From Epiperipatus broadwayi (Eukaryota; Onychophora; Udeonychophora; Euonychophora; Peripatidae), in contig JAQFVV010000056.1 of assembly GCA_028023455.1 (NCBI GenBank), forward strand, positions 3,348,001 through 3,412,000: a DNA stretch of 64,000 nt. The letters are read 5' to 3'. Below the pieces are notes generated by a model. The model had not been told where the DNA came from. It saw only the letters and a program-made list of their open reading frames with translations, and did no database searches. Shown in pieces: positions 11,931-25,800 of the stretch. The position numbers and the translations under genes are program-made. The first letter of the stretch is position 1; each line of letters begins with the position of its first letter.

Positions 11931-13035
11931 AATTAACTACTTTTCAATCAAATTAAAATTGCTACTATATTTAAAGTATTTTCAATATAAAAAAAAAGGG
12001 GGGGGGGAGAGAAGGAAATGATTTTATGAATTATATAATAAACAATCTATTTTATGTAATCAAAATTTACTAAATCTAAGTTAAAAATAATATTTATTTG
12101 TTAGATTTTAAATCATAATCTCATAATTAATTTGAAACACATGCAAGACAATGGCAAAATTATACTAAACTTGGCAAAAATCATAGGAAAAAAATATATA
12201 AATTTCATTCAGCATAAAACTAAAAATAAATGTTGATCTTATATTATTAATAATTAATTTTAAATTGTGTACTGTTATACATTAGGTAAAATGTTCAGTC
12301 GATGAGTAATTTTAAATTAAAACTTCATGAATGCTTACTTCAATCAAATCAAAACTACTACTGCCTGATAAAACATGACATCTCAAGACATAAAAAAGAC
12401 CTTAGGTAGCATATTTGTATGTAAAATGCTGTTTGTTTAATCTTCATATGTATTGTAAAAAAAATGTCTTAAATATTTATCACAATATGCACCACAGTAT
12501 GCATTAGATGCATTTTTTACTTTTTTTAATACATCAGAAAATTTTTTTTCTGAAGTTAACTGGGTGATTAGGTTGTGATATTGGGTAATTATAAATTGGC
12601 TACTCTTACATTGTTGATAAATAACAAGTTTTTAATCATCACAATAGTACAGTTAATGATATTATTAAACATTGCCTTTTTAATTCTGAATAATTTTTTT
12701 AAAAAAATGAAACTTCAGTATGGGTTTTTTGATTTGTAATTTTATGGACGAACCCAAAAAAATTATCAACTGTGAGCTCATTCTTCCTTTCTCACATCCA
12801 TTTTTCTGCATGTTTGCTTAATGAAACTTTTTTTCCTAGTGGTATTGATTTTTTTTTTTTTGTTTTAAGTTTATAGCAATATAAATTTTCAACTGGAATC
12901 ATAGGTGTAAAACTAATATCACTAAAGATCCCATTCTTTACCTATGGATTGAAAAATGATCACAACTTTCAAGATGTACTAACTTTAACAATTAATACAA
13001 TATTTTGTTAATATTTTGGATAAAGATGCTGATAA
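11931..13035. other. A+T-rich interval, no supported feature
   Basis: There is a poly-A/poly-G tract at about 11988-12008 and otherwise nothing recognisable. Confidence 0.5.
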
Positions 13036-13161
13036 GAAATTGATGACAATACTGAAGAGCTTTTGCAAACACACATAAAAGAATTAAGTAAAGATAAATT
13101 AAAGCAACTTGATGAAGAAAAACGTATAGAGAAGAATCTAGACATAAAAAAACTTAAGTAA
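13036..13161 (+). CDS. Candidate coding exon with coiled-coil-like composition
   Basis: A 41-codon frame is rich in Glu, Lys, Leu and Asp, containing TEELLQTHIKELSKDK and KQLDEEKRIEKNL, with heptad-like hydrophobic spacing. A donor-like GTAAGG starts at 13158, so the apparent TAA stop could be intronic. No good polypyrimidine acceptor precedes it. Composition sets it apart from neighbouring chance frames. I do not recognise a protein family. Confidence 0.25.
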   Translation, partial: EIDDNTEELLQTHIKELSKDKLKQLDEEKRIEKNLDIKKLK

Positions 13162-13955
13162 GGCAACCATTCATTCTAAAATTTTTCTCTAAAAAGATAC
13201 TCAGCTATTAACAAGTTATCAGCACCTGGTATATTTCCTCCAAAAAAAACCCAAGATCACCAAAGGCTTTAAAAAGCAATGATAAATCCAATGGATGGAT
13301 TATAAAAAATAACTTTTTGTCCTTTTTACATAGATTTAAGTTACATTAAATTACATACATACATATTTTATATGTATACTTGCATATATAGTACGTTAGG
13401 GTTTTTTAAAATTAATATGTATATTAGATTAAGTTGTTTGTTATTTAGGCTATAATTTTATTCCCAGTACCAATTTAAATTTTCCTCATAGAAACCATTA
13501 TAATCCATTGTTTTTTATACAATGTTCTTGCTTTATAATGAGTTTTGGTAAACCAAATGCCTTCACTAAGTGTATTGGATTCCCTGTATGGTTAGGTGCA
13601 GTAGTATGGTGGCAACCTCTGGAGTTCCAAATCTATAATGTTACTGATTATGAACTCCTAAGAAATAAATACTTCTTTATTATTTTAATATTTCAAATAC
13701 AAGTATATTTTCTGGAGTCTAGATATTATATTAAATTTTAAATCAGCATAATTATGCATTGCATATGCCTGAAAAGGCAAATTCTTTATATAAATAAGTT
13801 AATTTGAATTGACTATATCTCCCCTCCAATAAAAACAAAAATATTGCATATTAGCAATTTTGATATATTTTATTTAATTAATTTGTCAAATACACAATGA
13901 ACTTCACTGTATTTATAATTTTTTTAACTAAATTTATTTAAAAAAATTCTAACAG

Positions 13956-14092
13956 AAAATAGCATCTTTACTTCACTTAGCAAGAGCAATTGGTTCTCCA
14001 AAAGTCATTGTTAAGCGAGAAGATCATAATGGTTTCCTATAAGAAAAAAATTGGCAGGTTATTCCAGTTAAAAATTATAAGTTGTAAATAAA
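13956..14092 (+). CDS. Candidate terminal coding exon with poly(A) signal
   Basis: After TTCTAACAG (a compact branch-point/acceptor-like end) a frame of 28 codons opens with KIASLLHLARAIGSPKV and ends VKREDHNGFL before TAA at 14040-14042. AATAAA follows at 14087-14092. Its phase is 0, which does not fit a direct join to the donor at 13158, so either an exon is missing or the two are unrelated. The peptide looks like a folded protein but I cannot assign it. Confidence 0.28.
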
Positions 14093-14109
14093 CAACTTAA
14101 TCTAGTATA

Positions 14110-17100
14110 TATAGTAAGTAATTAAAAAAACCTCTTAATGTAAATTATATGCTTGTGTAAACTGCACTATGTGTATTATGCAATTATGCACTTAAAATAT
14201 GTATCTATATAAGATAATGCAATTTAAATCTATGTAAAAAACACTTAGTTTTTCCCACTGATCCATTCATCAGTCATAATTATCCAAATTTCTGAGTCAT
14301 TGTTTATTCTAAAGTTCACCATATTTTCTAAATCCTTTGATAATCTTGTTTTTTTTGGCATAGTGCATCAGATATTGATGGCTGAGGATCTCTGGAGAAA
14401 AGGTTTAGAATGGATTGTTGACATACTTCTTGGATTTTTTTTTCATATAGGATGCCATGATTTTATGATTTTTGAAAGTTTAAATATACCTATGATAGTT
14501 TTGAGCACTTAGTTCTGTTTTTAAAAAGAACAGATGCCATGACTTCTTATCTTCTTTTCAGTCGATGTAATATATCCATTTCGGTTTCCAATCTGAGAAA
14601 TTACCTTAACTTTTTCATAATCATATTAGTTGCTGCCATATTTCTAGTTGAAAATGTATGTAGCTATAAACTTTTAAATAGAATTTCTAAAAAAAAAAAA
14701 AAGTATCTTAACAGTCAAAATGTATAGCAAAATAGATGGGAAAGTGAAAATAAACTAGCAGTTAACAATTTTTTGTGTGCTTCTGCACAAATATTTCTCA
14801 TACTGCTGAAAAAAATCCATGCTGAAGTTTTATTTTTTTAAAATTTGTACTACTATATTATATTACTTACATAAAATTATTTAGATTTTTTTTAAATGTT
14901 TAATAACAAGTTATTTAATTGATCATAAATGTTATTTTATCTATAGTATAAGAGTTAAAAAATTAGCATACTGTACATTACCAAACCCTAATCACAGTTA
15001 ACTTTTAAAAAATATAAATATAATCTGACATATTACAAAAGAAAAAAAATGTATCTACTGCATTCTTGTGTTTGATATTGCAATCAATATTTAAGGCTTT
15101 TTTTTTACAATATGTCCTATGCAGATTTAAATAAACAGCACTTTATATACAAATATGGTAGCCATAGCATTTTTTTCGATTAGTGCAGTACTTGTGAAGA
15201 CAGAGATATAAACTATTTTAATAAATATTAAAGATATGAATCTTTTTCAGGTTATCGGTATTGCATTTTTATCATACAAAATTTATTATTAACTGCATAA
15301 TGTATGCAATTTTGCTCATATTTTTTAAAACTAAAAAGATATTTATGTTAACAGTTTGATTTGATTGAATATTTTAATTAATATTTATATTCTATTCAAT
15401 TTAAAACTAAATATTAATAGTATATGACCAAATTTTATTTTTAGTTTTATGTCGAATAAAATTTTCATTTTTTTTTCATTTCTATATTTTTTTATACATT
15501 TGTGATAAAAAGTCTTCAGAAACAAATTACAAGATGTTTTAAAACCAAGCAAATAGATTTTTAATTTAGATTTAGTAATTTTTGATTACATAAAGTTCAT
15601 TAATATGAAATCATTTTTTCCCTTCAAAATAATAATTATGATAACTAAATTACAATACGATGATCATAATTTTTGCCGCAAACAAAATATTGTTAGTAAA
15701 AGTTTTAATTCATAAAAGTGAGTAAATATAGTGTACAGTTTTTAAGATAATGTACACATTTTAAAATTTAATACTGTATTAATATATTTGGTTATTGTAC
15801 ATCGTTAAAATATGATTTTGATTATTTATTATACTGAATGAAACACTTTCTTTTTGGTTTTATAATCATTAACAATGAAAATCTTGACTTAGGATATGTC
15901 ATTAATGAAATACTGATTATATTGCAAGGATTCTGGATGCAAATTAAATTAAATATTGTACTGTACATTCATTAATCGTATTTTAAGTTTATAATCCAAA
16001 TATTGTATACAGCACTGCAATATTGTGTACTGTATTGTGCAATATGAATAAATATTATATTGTGCAATTTAAGTACAAAGGCCTCTATTTTGCTTTTTGA
16101 TGACATGGTATTATTAACTATCCTATGACATCATCAGTCTTACAAAATAGCCCCCCAAAATTTTTTTTTGAAATTTTTTTAAGATTGTTATAGTAAATAA
16201 TTGATTGTAAGTCAAAACAGTGGATACAAATTGATACTGATCACTATTGTAAATTCTCTCATAAAGATCAAGTGCTAAGTAGAGTATAAGTGTATAATTT
16301 AAAGATTAATCAGACTACATAGATGGGGCGATTTTAAAAAGGAATTATTATTATTATTTTGGTTCTGAATTAATACTTTAAATTAAATCCTAATTTAATG
16401 TAGTCTGAAGACATTTAGTTACTGTTTTCATTTTGTAATCAGATTTCTTAACTACAAAAATGAAAACAAAAAGGTATTGAGATAGTATAACATTACATTT
16501 ATCTATTAAACTTTTTTTTAAAATATAAACTGTGAAAGTAATCACATTTTAATTTGCAATTAAAATATAATTTATTTATTTTTAAAATAAACACACACAC
16601 ACATATATATATATTGTAAAGGAAACTAATCTCTAAGATATATAGAAACAATTCTAATGAAGCAACATTGTCTCATGAATAACAATATTTCCTTGTATGG
16701 AAGTTGGATGAGCCAAATGTAAAAGGAAACTAATAAAGACTGCCAAAATGTAAAATTAAAATAAGTGCTGATCACTGAATAGCTTGCATATTTGAGTAAT
16801 CATGAATACAATAAAATATTATAACTGAGCATGGCTATCTGGCAATGCAAGTGCATCATAGATTTGTGCAACCACATATAATAAATAAATCATGAATCAT
16901 GTAGTTTTCTCCACTTATACACTAAACCTTTGGGCAATGTAAATATACTGCATAAATATTATAATTACACAGTTAAAATATATAACTAATAAACAGACAA
17001 ATAAATATGTTGATCCATGAATGGCTCTATGGTAATTCAAACTTATATATAGTGAAATCATAAAATTTGTAAGGTGCCAATGAATTAGAAGAGATGAGTA

Positions 17101-20100
17101 TATTTTGCTTGGAAAACAAACTAAATTCAATAAATGATGCTTACTTGATGATAAATTGTAGTATGGGATGCATAGTTAATTATCTTCATTGTAAAATAAA
17201 TTATGTAATAAAACAATTAGATTGATGCATTAGGCAAAATCAAAATACCTAAGTTAATAATAACATAAATTTATTGAGATAAGTATTAACTTATTGAGGT
17301 GGGTAAAATAAAAATTCTAATTCTAATTTACGAACTGCAATCTAATATCCTATCATATATTTTATAAGTCATCTCCCCTCCTCTTTTCTTTTTATGATTT
17401 CAATTAATAGATGTGATATACATTTAAATTATAAAGCATACAATTGTAAAAGGGTTAATTATAAACTCTTTAAACAAAGCAATAAAAACACTTTAATATT
17501 TGTTACTTTTTAAAAATATATATTTCTCATATTGTTTAAAGGATAATGAATGCCAAGTAGATTATACTAATGGAAATTATTGATAAAAAGAAAACTTTAA
17601 TAAGTGTTTACTGTTAAAATTGTCATTTTTTTTTTATAAACCATTTTTTTTAATAAATGAGACTTATCTGACCATGTTAAAGTTTTTATTAGCATCTGTT
17701 ATCACAGTTTTGCATGTATATGACTTCAGCTGATAACCCATTATTTGATGATGTTTCCTTTGGTATCTTTTCACTAACAAAAACACAAACATAGGGATCC
17801 ATAAGCAATTTGAATCATTAGATGATATTCAATTACTATTCTTTCTGATACTGCAATCCAAGATGAATTCAATTATCTTGACTTTACAGCAGTCAGCATA
17901 GCATTTGTGATATCCACTTTGTTTTAATCATAAAGATATCAAATTAAAGAGGGAACCCATGCCCCCTCTCTCTAAGTTGTCTCACTCACAGGCCATATTT
18001 CTTTGCTATACATTCCAAATATATTTATAAAAGTAAAGCGAATAAACAAAATTTTAAGCAAAATAAAGTATGTGTTCTTTTTGCTAAAACCTGTCTTGTA
18101 GTTATGACAACACAAATCTTTTTTTTAAAACACTAGTTTTTGATCCTGTGACTCTCTTCCTTGTAAAATTCTAATAAGGCATTGGTATCATTCAGCAATA
18201 ATTAAAATTATAATACTTTTTTATTTTTAATAAAAAATGATTCACTTATTCTAGATTTATTCAAAACAAAAATAAACATATTTTTTTATTAACCAGATAA
18301 TCTTTAATCGTTTTCTTTATTTAGTTATTTATACACTAGAAAGAAGCTACACATGGCAACATGCGTACATCACAATATATATCAACACAATATAATGATT
18401 CCTGATTTGTTTAACTATGGTTTATAAATTACTTTTTTCTTTCTTTTATAGTTTCCTTTCACCTTCAATCACCAACTCTCAAAAGATGTCCAAATATAAG
18501 AACTTTTGCTATCTTGAAAAGTTTCACTTCCAATGTACATTTGGGCTTAGTTTATTCAATAAGTGAAATGCTAGGGCTTTTTGCTGTCCAGGAATAAAAT
18601 AGTTTAATATATTAATCTATTTTCTTTCATTTCTATTTAAAAATTTTCAAATACATAAAACCAATTTTACACTTATGTCACAAAATAGTCCAAATATATA
18701 TTAAAATGACTCGTAATTTTAGCTATAATAAAGTTTTGCTTCTTAGTTGTTCCAAATTTTGTTTTCTGTCATCATTTAGTGATTGTAAAAATTTGTCATC
18801 AATAAAAAGTTGGTTTTGTTCCAACCTACAATAAATTGCTTTTGACATTCTTAAGGGATGAACTCTTTAGAAGCTGCTGTGATGGGTTTGTAAAACCTAT
18901 AATAGTAAGACAGAATTAAAGACATTCTATTAATATTCTGTATACTAGTTCCAACTTGCTTTCTTTAAATCCCATCTCTGAGTAGAATAACTTTAAACTA
19001 TAGAAATATAAATTCCAAGAGTGATTAAACTTGGTCTATGTTAGCTATAGAAAAAATGATCCAATATCAATAGTTCTCCAGTTAATGAAAATTCACTTTT
19101 TATTGGACAAAACATAAATGTGGAATTATTTCTGTTCCACTGCCTGAAAGTTTCTCCTTGTTTGGCATCATAAAATAAATGCATGTTGTTTAAGCCCATC
19201 CATTCTAAAAGTTGATGACTTGTTTGATCTTCATTTACTTATCCCCAAAGACTATTATGAAACTGGAAATCTACAAATACAGAATAGGAAGAGCTGATTT
19301 GTATTGAGAGGTTTGTAAATATTATATACATAAAATTTTTTATCTAAAAGATAATTACAAAATCGTTCAATTACTTTCAAATAGAAGTTGTTTTTCAAGA
19401 TAAAACAGAGTCCTAACTTTGATCGTAGACTAATTTATTTTCTTCATTTATTTAAAATGAGATTAACATTTTTTTTATGAAAAACCTCCTTGAAAAATTG
19501 TTTGGTACTATTTGGAGTTGTGAAAAAGTACTTTTCTGACAGTTTCCATGATACTATCATGTTCAACTGATGAATATTGTGCCTTTTTTGGGGGGGAAGT
19601 TCCCACACTAAACTTCTAGATTACTCAGTTAAATATTACCATAAGAAATATTACTAACATATACAAGTTTACTCCTTTGCAGTGTTTTCCTGATCTAACA
19701 CATAATCCTTTACTATATATGAGAAGTTGCTTCATAGAAAATGTATAAAAATTTGTTAACCAAATCAAATTGTAAATAACTAAAGATATAAATTTACAAC
19801 CTAAGATTTGCTTCAAATGAAGTCCTCTTTTTGAATGTTTGCCCAAGAATCTACAATTAAAGAATTATGGCATTAAAAATAGAATTCTTATGATGTCAAA
19901 CAAATATTTTTTTCTAGATCCAAGAATAAAGCCATCTAGATTTAATTTTTCTATGCACAACTGAAATCTCACCAACAAATTCAGAACAACCCATAGTTGT
20001 CACAGTTATTTGTTTCAAAAATGAAATTTAGCAGCTATTGATTTTATAGATGTAGACAAATATAAACTATTAACTACAAAGTTCATGATTGCTAAATCTA

Positions 20101-22330
20101 TAATTACAGTGACAGCATAGATGATCTTAATAAAGCCACGAATCCATCTCCTGGTTGGAATCTCTACAAGTTAAGCTGTCTTAAAAAATCCATATAATAA
20201 ATAAATATAAAACTGTTAATTTCAGACAACTATTACTTTAAATGCTATTAAATATATGGTGTTTCAAGTAGATAAACTTCATGAAAATATATTCAAAATA
20301 TTAACATTGTAAATAAAATCATTCAGAAAAGGCACATTTTAATATATAATAGCAATAATAATTTATAATGTTTCAAGTTTATATGTAAATAGTCACATAA
20401 AATCTTTTGAAAAGCGTTAATAATGTAAGTTGGGAATTAATTGTACTAAAATTCAAAATATTGTATATTTTTTTTCCAATTATTAGTATTTAAGTTATAA
20501 AATAGCATTATTTCTGATATCTAATGCTTTAATAATTATTTTATATTACTTTTTAAATTTCATAACATACTTTCTCACACATATATCCATTCATGTACAT
20601 GCACAACACGCACAAATAAAAATTCTGAATATTTAAAATTGTGGATTACTAACCTAATTTTCTAATTACTATATTTTAAAAATAAATTACTTAAAAACTT
20701 AAATTTTCAATATAAAATGCTTAGTAAATTCTTTAATCTTATTTGCACTTTGTCAAGTTTACTATCGCTGATCATAAAAACTCACTACATCATCAATAAA
20801 TCCACTATATTGAATCCGACTTCCTCCAATTTACTAATTTCACTGATTTGTAAATAATATTCATTCATCTTTTTTCTTACGTAAATGAAATTGGAGTGGC
20901 GATTTTAACCTCATCAGACAACAATTGGCAAGCTTGGTGAGTATAGCCTGCTCCATCATTCTACCTCTTGGTGGGATGGGGAGGCGGAGGAACTGTAAAA
21001 CAGATTTTGTTCTGCAATGGACTTTTTAAAAGCTATTTTACCATTCACTTATATATAATTTTTCAACGTTTTACATTCGTGACTTTGATTACTCTTCTTT
21101 AAAAAATAAATAAATAAAATGAAAGCCATGATGAGTTTTTAAAACAAAATGTTTTGCTTCATTAACAAGTAAAAGATGAATAGATATTGATTAACTTTAA
21201 AAAGTGTTATACTTTATTTCACTCACGTCTTTTTTTGTTTGCTCTGCATCCCAACAAAAGACACTGATGCATCTAAGTGTCAAAGTTGATCTCCATCCAT
21301 TTAATTTTTCATTAATTTCACCTTATTGCAAATTAGTGTGAGAAGGTATTAATACATTTGTGCTTCTTTAACACATTTTCTCATGGATTATTCACGAATT
21401 CTGATAATTTTAATACATTTTTCAAACATTATTTCCTCTCTTCTTATTCTCTTGCTCTTTCCTCCCCTTTACTCTCACATTAGATTAATCACTTCAAATT
21501 ATTATTATTCTGCTTATTATTATTCTACAATATCACAGATTGTATGAAATTGTAAATCTTCACATTTATTTTTTTTTTAAAAATATCTTAAACATATTAC
21601 TTTTTTTTTAAAAAAAAAAATCACATTTTTTATGCATAAACAAATTTCTTTTAACATAAAACAATGTCATTTGGTTAAATGCTTTTGAATAAATATTCAC
21701 GATTAAACATTCTTATTTATATTAACGCATGTAAAATTATCAACAAATTAACATCAGTAGCATAATAAATAAGAAGGCTAAGATCCAGGCCCACCTCATT
21801 TAAATGACACAGTTATTAATGTCCTCAATATGTAGTGTGTTACTATTAGTTGTATAAACACACTCATATTGAAGAGTTATTTTACAACTCTAGGCTATAT
21901 GACAACATGAAATGAACACACAGAATTTATTCATTAGATATAACTAACATAAACAAACTGTTTATTTATATATAAAGAAAATTAACTCACAGGAAACTTG
22001 CTTATAACAAAATTAAGTTAATAGACTATGAAAAAAATAAGATAACAGATATTTTGTTAGGCAAATTAAACATTTGCTGTCTTTTCTATCTCAATAAATT
22101 ATAAAGTACTTAAAAGTAATTACTTCCAGATATTATTAATAATTTGGTATAAGTGATGCTCAATTGATATACTTTATTTTACAAATGAATAAACTAATAT
22201 ACATATATTTTAACACTTCATAATAAAAATGCAATTATTTTTGTCAGTCCAATTTGTTTTTATTTGTTAAATAAACAATAACAATTGCAAAAAAAGGAGA
22301 AAAAAAATGAGACAATATACTTTAATTTCT
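14110..22330. other. Long A+T-rich interval without supported genes
   Basis: I find microsatellites (CA then TA near 16590-16612) and homopolymers. Short frames are Phe/Ile/Asn/Lys-rich chance frames. GTGAGT at about 20938, after a stretch of higher G+C (20890-21000), is the only splice-like signal of note and is not enough to call an exon. Confidence 0.5.
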
Positions 22331-22332
22331 AA

Positions 22333-22449
22333 GTTTTTTTTTTTTTTCATATGTCATAGCATCGACCAGGAGGCGAACCCACAACCGTCTGCAACCAACT
22401 ACTTGCTTGCAATGCGGCTGCGATGACCTCTCGGCTAACAACGCTTGAC
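22333..22449 (-). mobile_element. tRNA-derived SINE, copy 2, with A-tail
   Basis: On the minus strand it starts GTCAAGCGTTGTTAGCCGAG (A-box region), has the B-box-like GGGTTCGCCTCC, ends CGATGCTATGACATATG and is followed by an A-run (poly-T at 22334-22347 on the plus strand). It is the same family as 9040-9145 and 37400-37500. A 3' A-run supports retrotransposition by a LINE-type machinery. No clear target-site duplication was found. Confidence 0.75.
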
Positions 22450-22663
22450 AAACTTTGTCATTTACCATAATATCCTATTTGCATAAATATTCTTAGAAAG
22501 TTGTTATAAACATTTCTCAAATGTAAGTGAAAATAAATAAACAAATAAACTTAAATTGTAATCGTTTTTTATTTGTTTAAGAAAACACTAAACAGGTATA
22601 AAAATAAAATTTTAATTATAACTATATACTAAGCATATCCACAAAATATTAAAACTAATAATA

Positions 22664-22725
22664 TATAAGGGATTCGAACTCAGACTTTCACACGACCCTC
22701 AACTCTCTATGCCATCTCATTAAAA
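22664..22725 (-). repeat. tRNA-like repeat fragment related to the 46-kb ribozyme cassette
   Basis: On the minus strand GAGATGGCATAGAGAG (A-box-like) is followed by GGGTCGTGTGAAAGTCTG and GAGTTCGAATCCC, a good Pol III B box. The central 18 bases are identical to the end of the 434-bp monomer at 46671-46688, where the B box is degraded. It indicates that this monomer family has a tRNA-like module. Confidence 0.5.
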
Positions 22726-22729
22726 CTAG

Positions 22730-24120
22730 AAGTTATTCTTATTTTTAAATAGCTTAAAATATCTTTAAGTTTCTAGAAATTATTAAAATGCTTTACAGAT
22801 ATTAATAGTATAATGTGGAATTATTATTATGAAATTTCTGTTGATCCAGAAAAGTAATATATTTGGCAAAGATCATAAAATTGAAATTATCAGAAAAATC
22901 TGTCTTTACTTAACCACTAATTACTTTTGACTTAATCATATATGCTTAATCAAATAGCATCCCCTTTTAGATTTTAATTTAGTTTTCTATTACTATTGAG
23001 ATTTTTGATATGAGTTCCATACTGATGATTCTCCTAACATTTATGAAAGATGTTTGACTCTTTTTATTTGATGGAGAATACATCTTTTAGATACATAGAG
23101 AGGAATGTCTGAAACATGAACATATAATAATCTTGCAGTATACAAATCACATTTAACCTAATTTGATTGTACAAATTAACTTAAGATGTGTATATAACAT
23201 TCTCTCCATATTGTTGTGCATTAAATATAAATACAAAAATACTGTAATATTGGTATATTCTTTTGGTCATTAACAGCCATGTGTAAAAATGAATATAGTT
23301 TTTTTAACTGCAGAAAAAAAAAAAAAAGATTAAAAAAGCAATTTATTATACAGACCAATCTATTAACAATAAATGTATTTAGCATGCATAACATGCTAAA
23401 TCCAAAGTTCATTTGACATATTCTTATGGTTCTTTTAACTTTTTCAAAATCAATATTTTCTGTTTGAAAAACTCCAATATCTTTACTAATTATAGCTCCC
23501 CAATGCATTCTCTTGGGTAGTGCATGAAAGAACTCTGAACTCAAATTCCATGAATTGTGGCTCTAAATCGGACATCAGTGCCCTAAGTTCTTATAAATTC
23601 CCCCAAAATAAACCATTCAATTATTATTATTGCTAAGTAATAACCTGTAGATTTATACTTTACGTTTGTTACAGCTTTACGTCAAGTGTGATAGCACGAT
23701 TTAATATTATCATTATTATTAATACTGCATTTTACTTTCAAAACTATCTTTTAACTGGCAGAAACTAATATACCTGTTTAAAATATCTTTAAAATGATTG
23801 TTATAAGAGTAATATTCAAGTGAATAATAGTATTTTTGTAGAAAGCCTACAACTATCCAACCACATATGTGGAATCTACTGAAGTCAGGCTCTTACAATA
23901 ATAAATATAACATCATAATAACTAGAAAACAAATAACACATTGAACAGTATTAATCATATTTTCAGATTTTTATAGGGCATTCTTAAATAAAAATTTTCA
24001 ACTCTCTTTATATTAAAATTATAAGAGATTGATGTTACACTTCCATATAATGTGACAGAATAACATTCTTGTATACAAATCATTTAGTAGAAGTAGTTGT
24101 ATAAGTATAATATATTTAAT
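22730..24120. other. A+T-rich interval
   Basis: Nothing is supported except the short box at 23667-23702. Confidence 0.5.
23667..23702 (+). repeat. Solo copy of the Penelope-like terminal box
   Basis: ACAGCTTTACG, then GTGTGATAGCACGA, is closely similar to the core of the 90-bp direct repeats that flank the Penelope-like element (28426-28456 and 31570-31600). No element body lies next to it, so it may be a solo terminal repeat or a relic. Confidence 0.4.
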
Positions 24121-24122
24121 AA

Positions 24123-24220
24123 TCAAGGTGCAACATAGACTTCATTGTTTAGCAAATTAATAAAAGTATTTCATTACTTTTATTAATTTGCTAAACAATA
24201 AAATCTATGTTGCATCTTGA
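24123..24220. repeat. 46-bp-arm near-perfect hairpin
   Basis: The left arm 24123-24168 and right arm 24175-24220 are inverted copies with only a few mismatches and a 6-base loop TTTCAT. The arms contain GTTTAGCAAATTAATAAAAG and its complement. The stem is long enough for a foldback MITE or a hairpin RNA. No flanking direct repeat was found. Confidence 0.7.
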
Positions 24221-25544
24221 CTACCAAATATAATTTTCTATTCAAAAGCTACAAAAATATTTAAATTTGATCCACATTTTTAAATTAAATAACTAAAATT
24301 TGAAGACCCCCCCAAGATTAATTGTAGATAAAGCTTCTCAGTTTTTTGAATGATAGCTTCTAAAACAAAATCTTTACAGCTTTTATTCAAAACATTAAGA
24401 AAATTCTGTAGATAAATTCTTTGGAGTAGCACAATTATAAAGTTTTACTATGAATCTATAAACTAAGACATAAAATTCTTTTTTTTGTTTTTTGTTGCTT
24501 TTCATCATTTCATAACTGTTTTGTAAATCAAGATCATAAAATAAAAAATAAAGTGAGAATTATTACACAAACTTGCTCAACACGAATTTTCATTTCAAGT
24601 GTCTCAGATTTTTTACCATCAATAATAACACTTCCTAGTAGAGAAGAAACTACTTTTAAATACTGCCACAATTAATAAAGTCAAATAACTTGACCAAATT
24701 AATAAAAAATATATAATATACAAATAACAAAAGCAATATAATATATAGATAATAGATTTGCTCATAACTATGTTTTTATAAAATCATGTTCAGATAATTT
24801 CTCATCTAGACTTAAAACAATATAGTCATTAAAATCCTTGAAAATGCTTTTGCTGTACTAAATAAACGTGATATTCAATAATTACTTCAGTCTTTTCTTG
24901 CTCATTTATTTGTATAAGCTGGAACAATAGTAGCTAACTTAAGATTGAGGCAGCACAATTACTTGTCTCCATATATTGCTAAAAAATTAATACTTCTCCA
25001 AATAATTCAACATAAGTTAGCAAGTTTTCTATTTGGTAAACTGATATAAAATGAGCTAGTTGGACATCTCTTTTTAAATCAAAATAAAGTAGTTGGATGA
25101 ATATAATAGGAAAAACATCCATTGAATTCTAAAACATTTCAAAGGTGATCAAAATACTCTCTCTAGTTATTTAAAATATCAGTACCAAATAAAGAATTCC
25201 ACCTACTGATTTAATAGAATTATAATATCTTCCAGGACCATTTATTACTTTCAATGCATAATAAAAAAATAATAAAAAATTTACACTAACAATGATCAGC
25301 AAATAATTAATTTCATTTGCAGTTTTAATGCCCTAACCATCTTAAGTTTATCTGTCAGTCATTGGATTCGTTTGGTTAAATCTCTATATTGCTTATGAAA
25401 CTCTATTTTCTTTTTAATCAAGTCAAAATTAAGTCATTGGCAGAAAATTAATTAGAATTTTTTAAAATTAATTAACCTATTCATTCAGTATACTAGGTGT
25501 TTATTATAGTAAATAGAGGAATTTGAACGTAGGAGTTTCAATCT

Positions 25545-25800
25545 ATATTCACCCAACATTTGGCCCAGATCATGATCTCTCACAGACATATATAATCAGT
25601 GCTTGACTTACATTAAGATAGCAAGACTGTCCATTAAAGTTTAAGGAATTGCTATCTTAATATAAGCTGAACAGTAATTGTATATATGTGTGGAAGATTA
25701 TAATTTGGCCCAAGTGATTAGTGCTGGTTTAGCACAAAATACATTTATCTTATTCACATGTGTGTGGTCAGGTGTATCAGTTGCTTGAGATGGAGTGAAG
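25545..25800. repeat. Decayed relative of the 46-kb ribozyme cassette
   Basis: The plus segment 25630-25770 matches the 434-bp monomer: CTGTCCATTAAAG, GCTATCTTAATATA, then GTGCTGGTTTAGCACAAAAT in place of the ribozyme core. Upstream, 25550-25625 holds the same sequence inverted (ATTAAGATAGCAA facing TTGCTATCTTAAT), so the inverted-then-direct layout is preserved. The hammerhead core is lost: GTGATTA replaces CTGATGA and the GAAA box is AAAA. Confidence 0.55.
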
